DNA of 64,000 bases from Oceanicella actignis (GTDB lineage Bacteria > Pseudomonadota > Alphaproteobacteria > Rhodobacterales > Rhodobacteraceae), in assembly GCF_008124525.1 (NCBI RefSeq), contig NZ_VNHJ01000003.1, forward strand, positions 124,001 through 188,000, given 5' to 3'. The notes under the pieces were generated by a model. It saw nothing but the letters and a program-made list of their open reading frames with translations. It was not told the origin of the DNA and searched no databases. Made by a program: the position numbers and the translations under genes. Of this stretch, positions 1 to 8,756 are shown piece by piece (positions within the stretch are counted from its first letter, which is position 1; each line of letters begins with the position of its first letter).

Positions 1-1
1 C

Positions 2-631
2 AACGCCACCGCGCTGTTCCTTGCCGCGCGCCATCCCAAGAGCTTCCTCTCGCTCGACGACGCCGACCATGTCCTGTCCGATCCGCGCCATGCGGACGAC
101 GCGGCCGAGATGATCGCCGCCTGGGCGGGGCGGCGCCTGCCCCCGCCCCCGGCCCGCCCCGACGAGCCGCCCGCCGCCGAGGGTCCGGTCCTGGTCGCCG
201 AAGCCGCGCCCGACGGCTTCGCGCAGCATGTCTTCGCCGCCCCCGACGCCGCCTTCATGGCCGACGAGCCGCCCTCGCTTGGCGGCGGCGGGCGCGGGGC
301 GACGCCCTATCAGCTGGTGGCGGCGGGGCTGGGGGCGTGCACCTCGATGACCATCCGCATGTATGCGCGGCGCAAGGGCTGGCCGCTGACCCATGTCGAG
401 GTCGAGCTGCGCCACGACCGCATCCATGCCGGCGACTGCGCCGACTGCCCCGAGGGCGCCGGCAAGCTCGACCGCTTCCGCCGGCGCATCGCGCTGCACG
501 GCCCGCTGGACGCGGCGCAGCGCGCGCGGCTGATGGAGATCGCCGACCGCTGCCCCGTCCACCGCACGCTGACGGGCCGGATCGTGATCGAGACCGAGGA
601 GGCGCCGCCCCCGAGCGCGGCCGATGGCTGA
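2..631 (+). CDS. Bifunctional alpha/beta hydrolase-OsmC family protein, 3' part
   Basis: The gene enters from the left edge in frame 2, so its N-terminus is missing. The first ~40 residues are the tail of an alpha/beta hydrolase: the string DDADHVL carries what should be the catalytic His. After a Pro-rich linker follows a complete OsmC/Ohr-type domain. It shows both redox cysteines of that family, in LGACTSMT and in CPVHRTL. Proteins of this fused type are roughly 400 residues long; OsmC domains reduce organic hydroperoxides through the Cys pair. The stop codon lies inside the first unit of a 29-bp tandem repeat. The domain call is firm; the substrate of the hydrolase half is unknown. Confidence 0.88.
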   Translation, partial: NATALFLAARHPKSFLSLDDADHVLSDPRHADDAAEMIAAWAGRRLPPPPARPDEPPAAEGPVLVAEAAPDGFAQHVFAAPDAAFMADEPPSLGGGGRGATPYQLVAAGLGACTSMTIRMYARRKGWPLTHVEVELRHDRIHAGDCADCPEGAGKLDRFRRRIALHGPLDAAQRARLMEIADRCPVHRTLTGRIVIETEEAPPPSAADG

Positions 632-690
632 CGCCGCCCCCTAGCGCGGCCCATGGCTGACGGCGCGCCCGAGCGCGGCCGGGGGCTGAC
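604..690. repeat. 29-bp imperfect tandem repeat, three units
   Basis: Units at 604-632, 633-661 and 662-690 share the core AGCGCGGCC followed closely by GGCTGAC. The first unit contains the stop codon of the upstream OsmC-type gene, so the array begins inside coding sequence and runs into the gap. Copies differ at a few positions each. Confidence 0.85.
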
Positions 691-775
691 GCCGCGGCCC
701 CCTTGACGGCGCGGCCCGCCTCGTGCCCCGATCGCCCCCGACCCGGCGCCGTGCCGGAATCCGCAGGAGCACGCC

Positions 776-1699
776 ATGTCCGACGCGCAGTTGCGCCACG
801 AATTCGTCCGCGTCCGCGATCTGATCTTCCGCTGCCTGACGGCGGGTCCGCGCGACGCGCCCATGATCCTGATGCTGCACGGCTTTCCCGAGTATTCGGG
901 CGCATGGGAAGAGATGATCGCGCGCCTGTCCGATTCCTTCTTCTGCGTCGCGCCCGACCAGCGCGGCTATGCCGGCTCGTCCAAGCCCGAGGCGGTCGAG
1001 GCCTATGCCGGCGGCAAGCTGGCGGGCGACGCGCTGGCGATCCTCGAGCACTTCCGCCCCGGCGGCCGCGCCGCGGCGGTCTTCGGCCATGACTGGGGCG
1101 CCTCGGTGGCCTACGCGTTGTCCTTCCGCGCCCCCGAGCGCATGGAGCGGCTCATCATCGCCAACGGCGTGCACCCGATCCCCTTCCAGCGCGAGCTGGC
1201 GCGCGGGGGCGCGCAGTCCGAAGCCTCGCAATACATCGAATGGCTGCGCGCCGAGGGATCGGAGAAGCGCCTGGCCGAGGACGACTTCAACGGCATGCTG
1301 CGCCTGTTCTCGGCCAAGATGGACCTGAGCTGGCTCTCGGGCGCGCGGCTGCAGCGCTACAAGACCGCATGGGCGGCGCCGGGGGCGTTGCGCGGCATGG
1401 TCAACTGGTATCGGGCGACGCCCCTGCGCGTCGCCCGCCCCGGCAGCCCCATCCCGCCCGAAGAGCTGCCCGCCCTGCCCCCCGAGGCGCTGCGCGTGCG
1501 CGTGCCGCATCTGCTGCTGTGGGGGCTGAAGGACACGGCGCTGCTGCCCGAAACGCGCCAGGGGCTGGACGCGCTGTGCGACGATCTGACGGTGCGCGAG
1601 TTCGCGAAGGCCGATCACTGGATCCTGCACCAGACGCCCGACGAGGTGGCCGAAGAGGTCCGCGCTTTCCTGTCCCGCCCGGCCCCGGCCGCGGGCTGA
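776..1699 (+). CDS. Alpha/beta hydrolase, epoxide hydrolase-like
   Basis: 307 residues. The HGFPE oxyanion motif lies at residues 35-39, the nucleophile motif GHDWGAS has Asp106 as nucleophile, and ADHWIL near the C-terminus supplies the catalytic His. An Asp nucleophile (not Ser) and an NWYRA motif in the cap (a Tyr that could act on the epoxide oxygen) fit the epoxide hydrolase/haloalkane dehalogenase branch, with epoxide hydrolase favoured. There is no signal peptide, so it should be cytoplasmic. The start is supported by GCAGGAG nine bases upstream. It stands alone between the OsmC gene and parE. The natural substrate cannot be read from the sequence. Confidence 0.85.
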   Translation: MSDAQLRHEFVRVRDLIFRCLTAGPRDAPMILMLHGFPEYSGAWEEMIARLSDSFFCVAPDQRGYAGSSKPEAVEAYAGGKLAGDALAILEHFRPGGRAAAVFGHDWGASVAYALSFRAPERMERLIIANGVHPIPFQRELARGGAQSEASQYIEWLRAEGSEKRLAEDDFNGMLRLFSAKMDLSWLSGARLQRYKTAWAAPGALRGMVNWYRATPLRVARPGSPIPPEELPALPPEALRVRVPHLLLWGLKDTALLPETRQGLDALCDDLTVREFAKADHWILHQTPDEVAEEVRAFLSRPAPAAG

Positions 1700-1839
1700 C
1701 GGCGCCGCGCGCGCAAGGGCCGGCCGCCGCGGCGCGTCGCGGCGGCGCCCGCGGGCATCCGAAGACCCGATCAAGGCCCGCGACGCGCCGCGCCCGCGCT
1801 CGGGCCCCGGAGCGCACCCGGCCCCGCGGCGACGGGTCA

Positions 1840-1882
1840 GATCAACGGGGCGTTGATCCCGCCCCCCAACCCCTGCGATAGT
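1840..1882 (+). promoter_or_regulatory. parE promoter overlapped by an inverted repeat
   Basis: A -35 TTGATC (1853-1858), an 18-bp spacer and a -10 GATAGT (1877-1882) precede parE. The -35 is one arm of a perfect inverted repeat, GATCAACG - GGG - CGTTGATC (1840-1858). A symmetric site over the -35 suggests a DNA-binding regulator; none can be named. Promoter by inspection only. Confidence 0.5.
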
Positions 1883-1925
1883 GCGCCCTCGCCGAGCAGA
1901 ACCGGAATCGGGAGAACGCAGCCGC

Positions 1926-3953
1926 ATGGCCACCCCCAACGCCAACCCCGCAGCGCGGGCCGACGAGGACGAGGATCTTTTCCAGGCGCGCGAGGATGCG
2001 GCCAGCGGCGCCTACGACGCCTCGGCCATCGAGGTGCTCGAGGGGCTCGAGCCCGTGCGCAAGCGGCCGGGCATGTATATCGGCGGCACGGACGAGCGCG
2101 CCCTGCACCACCTGGTCGCCGAGGTGCTGGACAACGCCATGGACGAGGCCGTGGCCGGCCACGCCACCCGCATCGAGATCGAGCTCGACGCCGAGGGCTT
2201 CGCAACCGTGCGCGACAACGGCCGCGGCATCCCGGTCGATCCGCATCCGCGCTTTCCGGACAAGTCCGCCCTCGAGGTGATCCTGTGCACGCTGCATGCG
2301 GGCGGCAAGTTCGGCGGCAAGGCGTATCAGACCTCGGGCGGCCTGCACGGCGTGGGCGTGTCGGTGGTCAACGCGCTGTCGGAATCGCTGGTCGTCGAGG
2401 TGGCGCGCGGGCGCACGCTCTACCGCCAGCGCTTCGCGCGCGGGGTTCCGCTGGGCCCGCTCGAAACGGTCGGGCCGGCGCCCAACCGCCGCGGCACGAC
2501 GGTCTCGTTCCGCCCCGACCCGCAGATCTTCGGCGAACGCGCGCGCTTCAAGCCCGCGCGCCTGCTCAAGATGGCGCGCTCGAAGGCGTATCTGTTCTCG
2601 GGCGTCGAGATCCGCTGGAAATGCGCTCCCGAGCTGCTGCGCGAGGGCGACGAGACCCCGGCCGAGGCCGTGTTCCATTTCCCGGGCGGGCTTGCGGACT
2701 ACCTGAACTTCACCCTGCAAGGCGCTGCGACGTTCAGCGAAAATCCCTTCGCCGGCAAGGTCGTCTTCGCCGAGAAGTTCGGCCCCGACACCGTCGGCTC
2801 GGTCGAATGGGCCGCCAACTGGACGCCGGCGCGCGACGGCTTCGCGGCCTCGTATTGCAACACCGTCCCCACTCCCGAGGGCGGCACGCACGAGGCGGGA
2901 TTTTGGGCCGCTCTGACCAAGGGGCTGCGCGCCTATGGCGAGCTGACGGGCCAGAAGAAGGCCGCCCAGATCACGCGCGAGGACGTGATGGCGGGCGGCT
3001 GCGCCATGATCTCGGTCTTCATCCGCGAGCCCGAATTCGTCGGCCAGACCAAGGACCGCCTGGCCACCGCCGAGGCGCAGCGCCTGGTCGAGGGCGCGGT
3101 GCGCGACCATTTCGACAACTGGCTGGCGGCGGATCCGGCGGCGGGGGGCGCGCTGCTCGATTTCGTCATCCAGCGCGCCGAAGAGCGCCTGCGCCGCCGC
3201 GCCGAGAAGGAGACCCAGCGCAAGACCGCGACGCGCAAGCTGCGCCTGCCGGGCAAGCTGGCCGACTGCTCCGACGCCTCGCGCGCGGGGTCCGAGATCT
3301 TCCTGGTCGAGGGCGACTCCGCCGGCGGCTCGGCCAAGCAGGCGCGCGACCGGCGCACCCAGGCGGTGCTGCCGCTGCGCGGCAAGATCCTGAACGTGGC
3401 CAACGCCTCGATCGAGAAGCTGACCCAGAACCAGGAGCTGCAGGATCTGTGCCAGGCGCTCGGCGTGCAGCCGGGCGCGCGCTTCCGCCTCGAGGATCTG
3501 CGCTACGAGCGCGTCATCATCATGACCGACGCGGATGTGGACGGCGCGCACATCGCCTCGCTGCTGATGACCTTCTTCTACCGCCAGATGCGCCCGCTGA
3601 TCGACGCGGGGCGGCTGTTCCTGGCGCAGCCGCCGCTCTATCGCATCACGCAGGGGGCGACGTCGGTCTATGCGCGCGACGACGCCCACAAGGACGAGCT
3701 GCTGGCCACGCGCTTCAAGGGCCGCGGCAAGGTCGAGATCGGCCGCTTCAAGGGCCTGGGCGAGATGATGCCGCGCCAGCTCAAGGAAACGACCATGGAC
3801 CCGGCCACGCGCACCCTCGTGCGCGTGATGATCGACGAGGACGAGCCCGGCGAGACCGACGATCTGGTCGAGCGGCTGATGGGCCGCAAGGCCGAGACGC
3901 GCTTCCGCTTCATTCAGGAGAACGCCCGCTTCGCCGAGGCGCTGGACGTCTGA
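1926..3953 (+). CDS. parE: DNA topoisomerase IV subunit B
   Basis: 675 residues from the ATG at 1926, chosen because GGGAG lies ten bases upstream; an in-frame ATG at 1881 would add 15 residues and lacks a ribosome site. GHKL ATPase motifs are clear: VLDNAMDEA, GRGIPVD, and GGLHGVGVSVVNALS. The TOPRIM part has EGDSAGGSA and DADVDGAHI, and the C-terminus has KGLGEMMP. The length, well below the ~800 of GyrB, and the PGMYIGGTDERALHHLV string favour ParE. With ParC it would decatenate chromosomes using ATP. Its own promoter carries a palindrome. Confident assignment. Confidence 0.95.
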   Translation: MATPNANPAARADEDEDLFQAREDAASGAYDASAIEVLEGLEPVRKRPGMYIGGTDERALHHLVAEVLDNAMDEAVAGHATRIEIELDAEGFATVRDNGRGIPVDPHPRFPDKSALEVILCTLHAGGKFGGKAYQTSGGLHGVGVSVVNALSESLVVEVARGRTLYRQRFARGVPLGPLETVGPAPNRRGTTVSFRPDPQIFGERARFKPARLLKMARSKAYLFSGVEIRWKCAPELLREGDETPAEAVFHFPGGLADYLNFTLQGAATFSENPFAGKVVFAEKFGPDTVGSVEWAANWTPARDGFAASYCNTVPTPEGGTHEAGFWAALTKGLRAYGELTGQKKAAQITREDVMAGGCAMISVFIREPEFVGQTKDRLATAEAQRLVEGAVRDHFDNWLAADPAAGGALLDFVIQRAEERLRRRAEKETQRKTATRKLRLPGKLADCSDASRAGSEIFLVEGDSAGGSAKQARDRRTQAVLPLRGKILNVANASIEKLTQNQELQDLCQALGVQPGARFRLEDLRYERVIIMTDADVDGAHIASLLMTFFYRQMRPLIDAGRLFLAQPPLYRITQGATSVYARDDAHKDELLATRFKGRGKVEIGRFKGLGEMMPRQLKETTMDPATRTLVRVMIDEDEPGETDDLVERLMGRKAETRFRFIQENARFAEALDV

Positions 3954-3975
3954 GCCCGCCGGAAAGGGAAAGCTC

Positions 3976-4758
3976 ATGCGCGCCCGCCGCCGCGCCGCCA
4001 TCGCCGCCCTGGCTTCGCTCGCCGCCGCCGGCTGCGTCGGGGGCGGCGTCGGGGGCGGCGTGGGCGACGGGCCGGCGCAATGGCTGGCGGGCGATCGCGG
4101 CTTTGCGATTCACACCGTCCGGCACGACCTGATCTATGACCCGGCCCTGATCCGGACGCTGCCCGGCCCGGTCCCGCTCTCGGTCTTCGGCGCCGCGCCG
4201 GGCGGCGCGGGGGCCGAGGCGCTGGCGGCGCAGCTGCGCCTGCCGGCGCGGCTGGGGGCGAAGGGGCTGCGACCCGCCCCCGCCGCCATCGCCGGCCCGC
4301 GTCTTGCGCTGGCCTTCGCCCCGCTGGCCCCGATCTTCGAGGACCGTCTGTGCGCGCTGGGCCGGGACGGCGGCGCGGATGGGCGCGGCAACGGCCCCGA
4401 CCCGGCCGCCGTCGCTCGCGCGCAGGCCCCGCGACCGAACCCCGAGGGCCGCCCAGACGCCGCCCTGGACGCCGGGAACGGCGCCGGCAAGACCGTCGGG
4501 GCCGGCGTGGCGGCCGAGCCCCCGGCCGGCCGCGGCGCCGCGAAGGCCTCGCCCGCGCGGGTCCGCGTCACGGCCGCGCTGTGCATCGGCGCGCGGCCGA
4601 TCGCTTCGGCGCAGATGATCGGCCCGCGCGAAGCCGCGCCCGACGATCCCGCCCTGCGGCGCGCCATGAGCGCGCTGCTGTCGGTCATGCTGCCCGAGCG
4701 CAACCCCGAGGCGCCGCGCCCGCCGCGCCTTTTGCCGCCCTTCCCGGCCGAGGATTGA
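3976..4758 (+). CDS. Lipoprotein, first of three tandem paralogues
   Basis: 260 residues, no recognised family. The N-terminus is basic then hydrophobic and ends in the lipobox LAAAGC, so it should be lipid-anchored in the envelope. The middle has YDPALIRTLPGPVPLSVFG and RLPARLGAKGL; the end has ALCIGARPI and LPERNPEAPRPPR. The same landmarks recur in the next two genes. It differs by a low-complexity insertion of about 60 residues (Gly/Ala/Pro/Asp-rich) before ALCIG. It starts 22 bases after parE with GGAAAGGGAAA upstream. Function unknown; a secreted structural or stress lipoprotein family is only a guess. Confidence 0.75.
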   Translation: MRARRRAAIAALASLAAAGCVGGGVGGGVGDGPAQWLAGDRGFAIHTVRHDLIYDPALIRTLPGPVPLSVFGAAPGGAGAEALAAQLRLPARLGAKGLRPAPAAIAGPRLALAFAPLAPIFEDRLCALGRDGGADGRGNGPDPAAVARAQAPRPNPEGRPDAALDAGNGAGKTVGAGVAAEPPAGRGAAKASPARVRVTAALCIGARPIASAQMIGPREAAPDDPALRRAMSALLSVMLPERNPEAPRPPRLLPPFPAED

Positions 4759-4760
4759 GC

Positions 4761-4820
4761 CTTGCCCCGCCCCTTGCCCCGCCCCTTCCGCCGCCCCTTG
4801 CGCCGCCCCTTGCGCCGCCG
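4761..4820. repeat. 12-bp tandem repeat, five units
   Basis: Five 12-base units of the form CTTGCCCCGCCC / CTTGCGCCGCCC run from just after the stop of the first lipoprotein gene. Units 1 and 2 are identical; the others differ by one to three bases. A slipped-strand minisatellite in the intergenic gap. Confidence 0.85.
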
Positions 4821-4898
4821 CCGTCGCGCCGCCTTGCCGCCGCCGCTTTTCTCGCCCAGCATGGCCGCCGCCTCGCGCCCGCAGCCAGGAGACTCCGC

Positions 4899-5498
4899 AT
4901 GACGTCACCGCGAATTGCGCGCCCGCCCGCGCCGGCATGGGCGCTCCTGGCGCCGGTCATGGCCGCGGCGGCCTGCGCGCCGCTCGCCGACCGGATGGGG
5001 GCCAGCCTGGTGCATGATCTGCGCATCGGCGCCGCGTATGATCCGGCCATGCTTCGCGCGGGCGCGCCCTTGCGCGTGATCGGAACGCCTCCCGACGGCG
5101 CCGCCCCCGAAGAGACGGCGCGCGCGGCAAGGCTGCCGGCGCGGCTGGGCGGCCGGGCCCCGGCCCTGCTGGCGCCCGGAGCGCCGGCGCCCGCGGTCTT
5201 CATGGCGCTGTCCTTCGCGCCCGGCGTCGGCGCCGAGGCCGCCTGCGCCAAGACGCCGCCCACGCCCCAGCCGTCAACGGCGCCGCAGTCAACCGCCCTG
5301 CAATCAACGGCCGCGCGGCCCGGCCCGCTGCGCGCGCTGTTCGCGCTGTGCGTGGGCGGGCGCCCGGCGGTCGAGGCGCGGCTGCGCAGCGCCGCCACGC
5401 GCGGGCCGCGCGACGCGGGCTTTTCGCGCGCCATGACGCAGCTCTTCCTCGCCGCCCTGCCCGAGCGCAACCCCGCGCTGACGCGGCCCCCGCGATGA
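4899..5498 (+). CDS. Lipoprotein, second of three tandem paralogues
   Basis: 199 residues from the ATG at 4899, which has CCAGGAG eight bases upstream; an open frame runs further upstream but through the 12-bp repeat. The hydrophobic N-terminus ends in AAAACAP, a weak lipobox. YDPAMLRAGAPLRVIG, RLPARLGGRAP, FALCVGGRPAVEA and ALPERNPALTRPPR match the first paralogue in order. Between the two halves is a short PQST/ALQST-type linker encoded by near-repeats of CAGTCAACGG. The stop overlaps the next ATG by four bases. Function unknown. Confidence 0.72.
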   Translation: MTSPRIARPPAPAWALLAPVMAAAACAPLADRMGASLVHDLRIGAAYDPAMLRAGAPLRVIGTPPDGAAPEETARAARLPARLGGRAPALLAPGAPAPAVFMALSFAPGVGAEAACAKTPPTPQPSTAPQSTALQSTAARPGPLRALFALCVGGRPAVEARLRSAATRGPRDAGFSRAMTQLFLAALPERNPALTRPPR

Positions 5499-6043
5499 GC
5501 GCCCCCACGATCCGCGCACTGTGGCGCGCCGCGCTGGCCGCGGCGGCGGTGGCGCTGGGCGGGTGCGATCCCCATGGCGACGAGGTCGTCATCACGCACC
5601 AGCAGCGCGACGCGGCCTATGCGCCGTCGATCTTCACGGCCTCGGGCGTCATCGGGGTCGAGCTGCATGGCGCGCCGCTGGCGGGCATGCGTCCCGAAGA
5701 GACGCTGCCCCTTCTGGCCGCCCCGCAGCGATTTCCGGCGGGCATGCGTTTTCGCGCGCTGCCGCCGGGCGGCTTCGATCCGCGCAACCCGGCCGATGGC
5801 GCGCGCCACCGCCTCGTGCTGGTCTTCAACGCCGCGCCGCCCGCGGACCCGCAGGCCATCTGCCGCACCGCGCGGCCGCTGGGCGGGCCGCCGGCCGGGG
5901 CGCGCGGCTTCGCCGTCGACATGGCCGTGTGCCGCGACATGGAGCCGATCGTCTTCGCGCGCATGCGCGCCGTCGCCCGCGAGCGGGCCGACCGCGATTT
6001 CGCCGCGCGCGCCCTGCGGCAGCTTCTGACGCAGATGCTCTGA
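5495..6043 (+). CDS. Lipoprotein, third of three tandem paralogues
   Basis: 182 residues. The lipobox is ALGGC at residues 20-24. It keeps YAPSIFTASGVIGVEL, a PEETLPLL/QRFPAGMRFRALPPGGF stretch equivalent to the RLPARLG region, RLVLVFNAAPP and AVCRDMEPIVFARM, but has no low-complexity linker and lacks the PERNP tail. It is the most compact copy and may be closest to the ancestral form. Translation is probably coupled to the upstream gene through the ATGA overlap. The three genes look like an operon derived by duplication. Confidence 0.72.
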   Translation: MSAPTIRALWRAALAAAAVALGGCDPHGDEVVITHQQRDAAYAPSIFTASGVIGVELHGAPLAGMRPEETLPLLAAPQRFPAGMRFRALPPGGFDPRNPADGARHRLVLVFNAAPPADPQAICRTARPLGGPPAGARGFAVDMAVCRDMEPIVFARMRAVARERADRDFAARALRQLLTQML

Positions 6044-6083
6044 GCGCGCCGCCCCCCTTGAACGCGGGACGAAGGCGGCGCGC
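6044..6083. terminator. Hairpin between convergent genes
   Basis: A 10-bp stem, GCGCGCCGCC (6044-6053) with GGCGGCGCGC (6074-6083) and a 20-base loop, starts directly after the third lipoprotein's stop and lies ahead of the convergent ABC-F gene's stop. No T-run, so only a candidate. Confidence 0.35.
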
Positions 6084-6122
6084 GCCGGAACGGCCGCGGG
6101 GCGGCGCCGGCCTTCGGACCGC

Positions 6123-7967
6123 TCAGCCCCCCTCGAGGCTTTCGCGCAGGGCTTCGAGCTCGAGCCACTCTTCCTCGGCCGCGGACAGCGCCGCGCGGCG
6201 CGCCTCGAGCGCCGCCGCCGCCTTGTTGAAGCGCGCGGGGTCGCGGGCGAACAGCTCGGGATCGGCCAGCAGGGCCTCGAGCCGAGCGATCTCGTCGCCC
6301 AGGCGCTCGATCTCGGCGGGCAGCCGCTCGAGGCGCAGGGCCTGCTTGTAGGACAGGCGCGCGGCGGGCCTGCGCGGCTCGGGCCGCGCGGCGTCCTCGG
6401 GCGCGGGCTTGCGCGCGGGCGCCGACGCGGCGGGGGCGGCGGGCGCGGCGTCGGGGGCCAGCGCCTTTTGCGCCTGCATGTCGCTCCAGCCGCCGGCATA
6501 GACGCCGGCCGAGCCGTCGCCGGGCAGCTCGACGCAGACCGTCGCGGTGCGGTCGAGAAAGTCGCGGTCGTGGCTGACCAGCAGCACCGTGCCGTCGTAG
6601 TCGGCGATCAGCTCCTGCAACAGGTCCAGCGTCTCGATGTCCAGATCGTTGGTCGGCTCGTCCAGGATCAGCAGGTTCGACTCGCGCGCCATCAGCCGCG
6701 CCAGAAGCAGCCGCGCGCGCTCGCCCCCCGACAGGGCCTTGACCGGGCCGCGGGCCTGTCGCTCGTCGAACAGGAAGTCCTTCAGATAGCCGACCACGTG
6801 ACGCGGGCGCCCACGCACCAGGATCTGGTCGTTCTTGCCCGACACGCCCAGATCCGCGTCGCCGGTCAGGGTCTCCCACAACGACTTCTCGGGGTCGAGC
6901 TGGGCGCGGTTCTGGTCGAAATAGGCCTCGACCAGGTTCGCGCCCAGGCGCACATGCCCCGAATCGGGCGCCTCGCGGCCGGTGAGGATGCGCAGCAGCG
7001 TCGTCTTGCCCGCGCCGTTCGGCCCGACCAGCGCCACGCGGTCGCCGCGCATGATGCGCAGCGAGAAATCCCTGAGGATGCTGCGCCCCGCATAGGATTT
7101 CGAGACGCGCTCGGCCTCGATCACCAGGCGCCCGGACTGCGGCGCGCCCTCGAACGCCATCGCGGCCGCGCCGATGCGCGCGCGCTGGGCGGCGCGGGTC
7201 TGGCGCAGCTCCTGCAGGCGGCGCACGCGGCCCATGTTGCGCTTGCGCCGGGCCGAGATGCCCTCGACCGCCCAGCGCGACTCGGCCTTGATCAGGCGGT
7301 CGAGCTTGCGCCGCTGGGCCTCTTCCTCTTCCAGCAGCTTGTCGCGCCAGTCCTCGAAGCCGTCGAAGCCGCGCGAGACGCGCCGCACCTGCCCGCGGTC
7401 GAGCCAGAAGGTCTGGCGCGTGAGCTTGCGCAGGAAGGCGCGGTCGTGCGAGATCAGCATGTAGGCCGCGCGCGTGCGCCCCAGCTCGTCCTCGAGCCAG
7501 GCGATGGTCTCGATGTCGAGATGGTTGGTGGGCTCGTCCAGCAGCAGCAGATCGGGCGCCCCGGCCAGCGCGCGCGCCAGCGCCGCGCGCCGCCGCTCGC
7601 CGCCCGAGGCGGTGGCGGGGTCGGCCTCGGCGCGCACCTTCAGCCCCTCCATGGCGATCTCGGCGCGATAGCGCTCGGCCGGGTCCAGCCCGGCGGCGGC
7701 GTAGTCGCCCAGCGTCGCGTGGCCCGAAAGGTCGGGGTCCTGCGGCAGATGGCCGATGCGCGCGCCCGGACGCACGAAGCGCTCGCCCGCATCGGGTTCG
7801 ATCAGCCCCGCGCAAAGCCGCATGAGCGTGGACTTGCCCGCGCCGTTGCGGCCGACGAGGCAGATGCGCTCGCCCGGATGGATGGCGAGCGAGAGGTCCG
7901 AGAAAACCGGCTCGCCGCCGAAGCCGAGCGAGACGTCCGAAAGGGTGAGAATGGGTGGTTCGGCCAT
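6123..7967 (-). CDS. uup: ABC-F ATPase, Uup type
   Basis: 614 residues from [16 protein letters not shown]. Two ABC cassettes lie in one chain without membrane segments: Walker [10 protein letters not shown] then GPNGAGKTT, signatures [14 protein letters not shown] and [14 protein letters not shown], Walker [16 protein letters not shown] and [15 protein letters not shown]. The C-terminal ~80 residues form a charged coiled coil, as in E. coli Uup (635 residues). ABC-F proteins act on ribosomes or on branched DNA rather than in transport. No ribosome site precedes the ATG; a promoter-like element ends close to it, suggesting a leaderless mRNA. Convergent with the lipoprotein genes. Confidence 0.85.
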   Translation of the reverse strand: MAEPPILTLSDVSLGFGGEPVFSDLSLAIHPGERICLVGRNGAGKSTLMRLCAGLIEPDAGERFVRPGARIGHLPQDPDLSGHATLGDYAAAGLDPAERYRAEIAMEGLKVRAEADPATASGGERRRAALARALAGAPDLLLLDEPTNHLDIETIAWLEDELGRTRAAYMLISHDRAFLRKLTRQTFWLDRGQVRRVSRGFDGFEDWRDKLLEEEEAQRRKLDRLIKAESRWAVEGISARRKRNMGRVRRLQELRQTRAAQRARIGAAAMAFEGAPQSGRLVIEAERVSKSYAGRSILRDFSLRIMRGDRVALVGPNGAGKTTLLRILTGREAPDSGHVRLGANLVEAYFDQNRAQLDPEKSLWETLTGDADLGVSGKNDQILVRGRPRHVVGYLKDFLFDERQARGPVKALSGGERARLLLARLMARESNLLILDEPTNDLDIETLDLLQELIADYDGTVLLVSHDRDFLDRTATVCVELPGDGSAGVYAGGWSDMQAQKALAPDAAPAAPAASAPARKPAPEDAARPEPRRPAARLSYKQALRLERLPAEIERLGDEIARLEALLADPELFARDPARFNKAAAALEARRAALSAAEEEWLELEALRESLEGG

Positions 7968-7974
7968 GGCAGAG

Positions 7975-8002
7975 CGGGTAGAGCGCCCGGCGCGCCGCGT
8001 CA
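7975..8002 (-). promoter_or_regulatory. Candidate promoter for the Uup-type gene
   Basis: On the minus strand TTGACG (8002-7997), 16 bp, then TACCCG (7980-7975). Transcription would begin at about 7968, one base before the ATG. The -35 is good, the -10 poor. Confidence 0.35.
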
Positions 8003-8340
8003 AGGCGCGGCGGCGGCGCGTGCAGGGCCGGGGCGAACCCCGGGACAGGGCGAGACGGCCGGCGCGAACGGCGGCGGGGGCGCCGGCGCGCGCGAGACCG
8101 GCGCGCCCCGGGCCGGGACGCCTGCGGCTGTCCGGCCTGGCGCGTTGCGCGGCGCAGGGCGCGCGCCGACGCGAGGTCGGCCGTGACGCCAAGGCCGTTT
8201 CCGCCAGGGGGGGCGCGAGCGGGCGCGCCGGCGCGACGTGGCGTCGGGCAGGATAGGGCGCATGGCGGGCGGGGCGCCCGCGTGCGCGCCGGCGCCTGAG
8301 CCTGAGCGAAGGCGTCCGCATCACGCCCCATGCCCCCCGC

Positions 8341-8668
8341 GCCGCCCCGCGCGCAGAGCCGCCGATTGCGCTGGCGGTGGTGCGGGTGTCGCCGGCTCCG
8401 ATCCCCGCGCACGGGGAGTCGCGGCGCAGCCGCGCGCGCGACGGCGTATGCGCTTCCCCCACTCCCCGCGCGCGGGTCGTCGCGGCGATCAGGTCGCGGA
8501 CGGCGGCACGCCTCTCGCCCCGCTCCCCGCGCGCGGAGAGCTGCTGCTACGCCGCCGATTGGCCGGAGTGTTTCGGCCCCACTCCCCGCGCGCGGGAAGT
8601 CGCTGCACGATCGACGAAGGGCCGCCGCAACCGCCATCGCGCCCCGCGCGGGCGGGACGCGCCGGGGC
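8341..8668. repeat. Regularly spaced GC-palindrome repeats, CRISPR-like
   Basis: Six copies of a CCCCGCGC-cored unit start at 8345, 8403, 8464, 8525, 8584 and 8642, i.e. spacings of 58, 61, 61, 59 and 58. The middle four are the best: TCCCCGCGC followed by CGGG-like and then AGTCGC/TCGTCGC/AGTCGCT tails. Each core is self-complementary; the copy at 8402 is TCCCCG-CGCA-CGGGGA. The sequences between copies are mutually unrelated. A period of about 61 with a CTCCCCGCGCGCGGGG-like hairpin is what type I-E CRISPR arrays show (29 + 32). However, the copies are degenerate and no cas gene is in the window, so a decayed array or a REP-like family are both possible. Confidence 0.6.
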
Positions 8669-8756
8669 GCGACGGGCGTGCGGGGCGCGAAGCCGGGCGC
8701 CGCGGGCAGCTGCACGGCCGGCGAAGGCGGGGCTTTCATGCGCGCGCGCGCGCCGC

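Noticed and set aside
8341-8668. Calling the palindrome cluster a functional CRISPR array
   Set aside because: Repeat identity is too low, spacing varies from 58 to 61, and no cas gene is in the window; kept only as a CRISPR-like repeat.
5617-8739. A long minus-strand frame joining the Uup gene region with upstream DNA
   Set aside because: It is in a different frame from the ABC-F motifs and would pass through the repeat region and the convergent lipoprotein gene.
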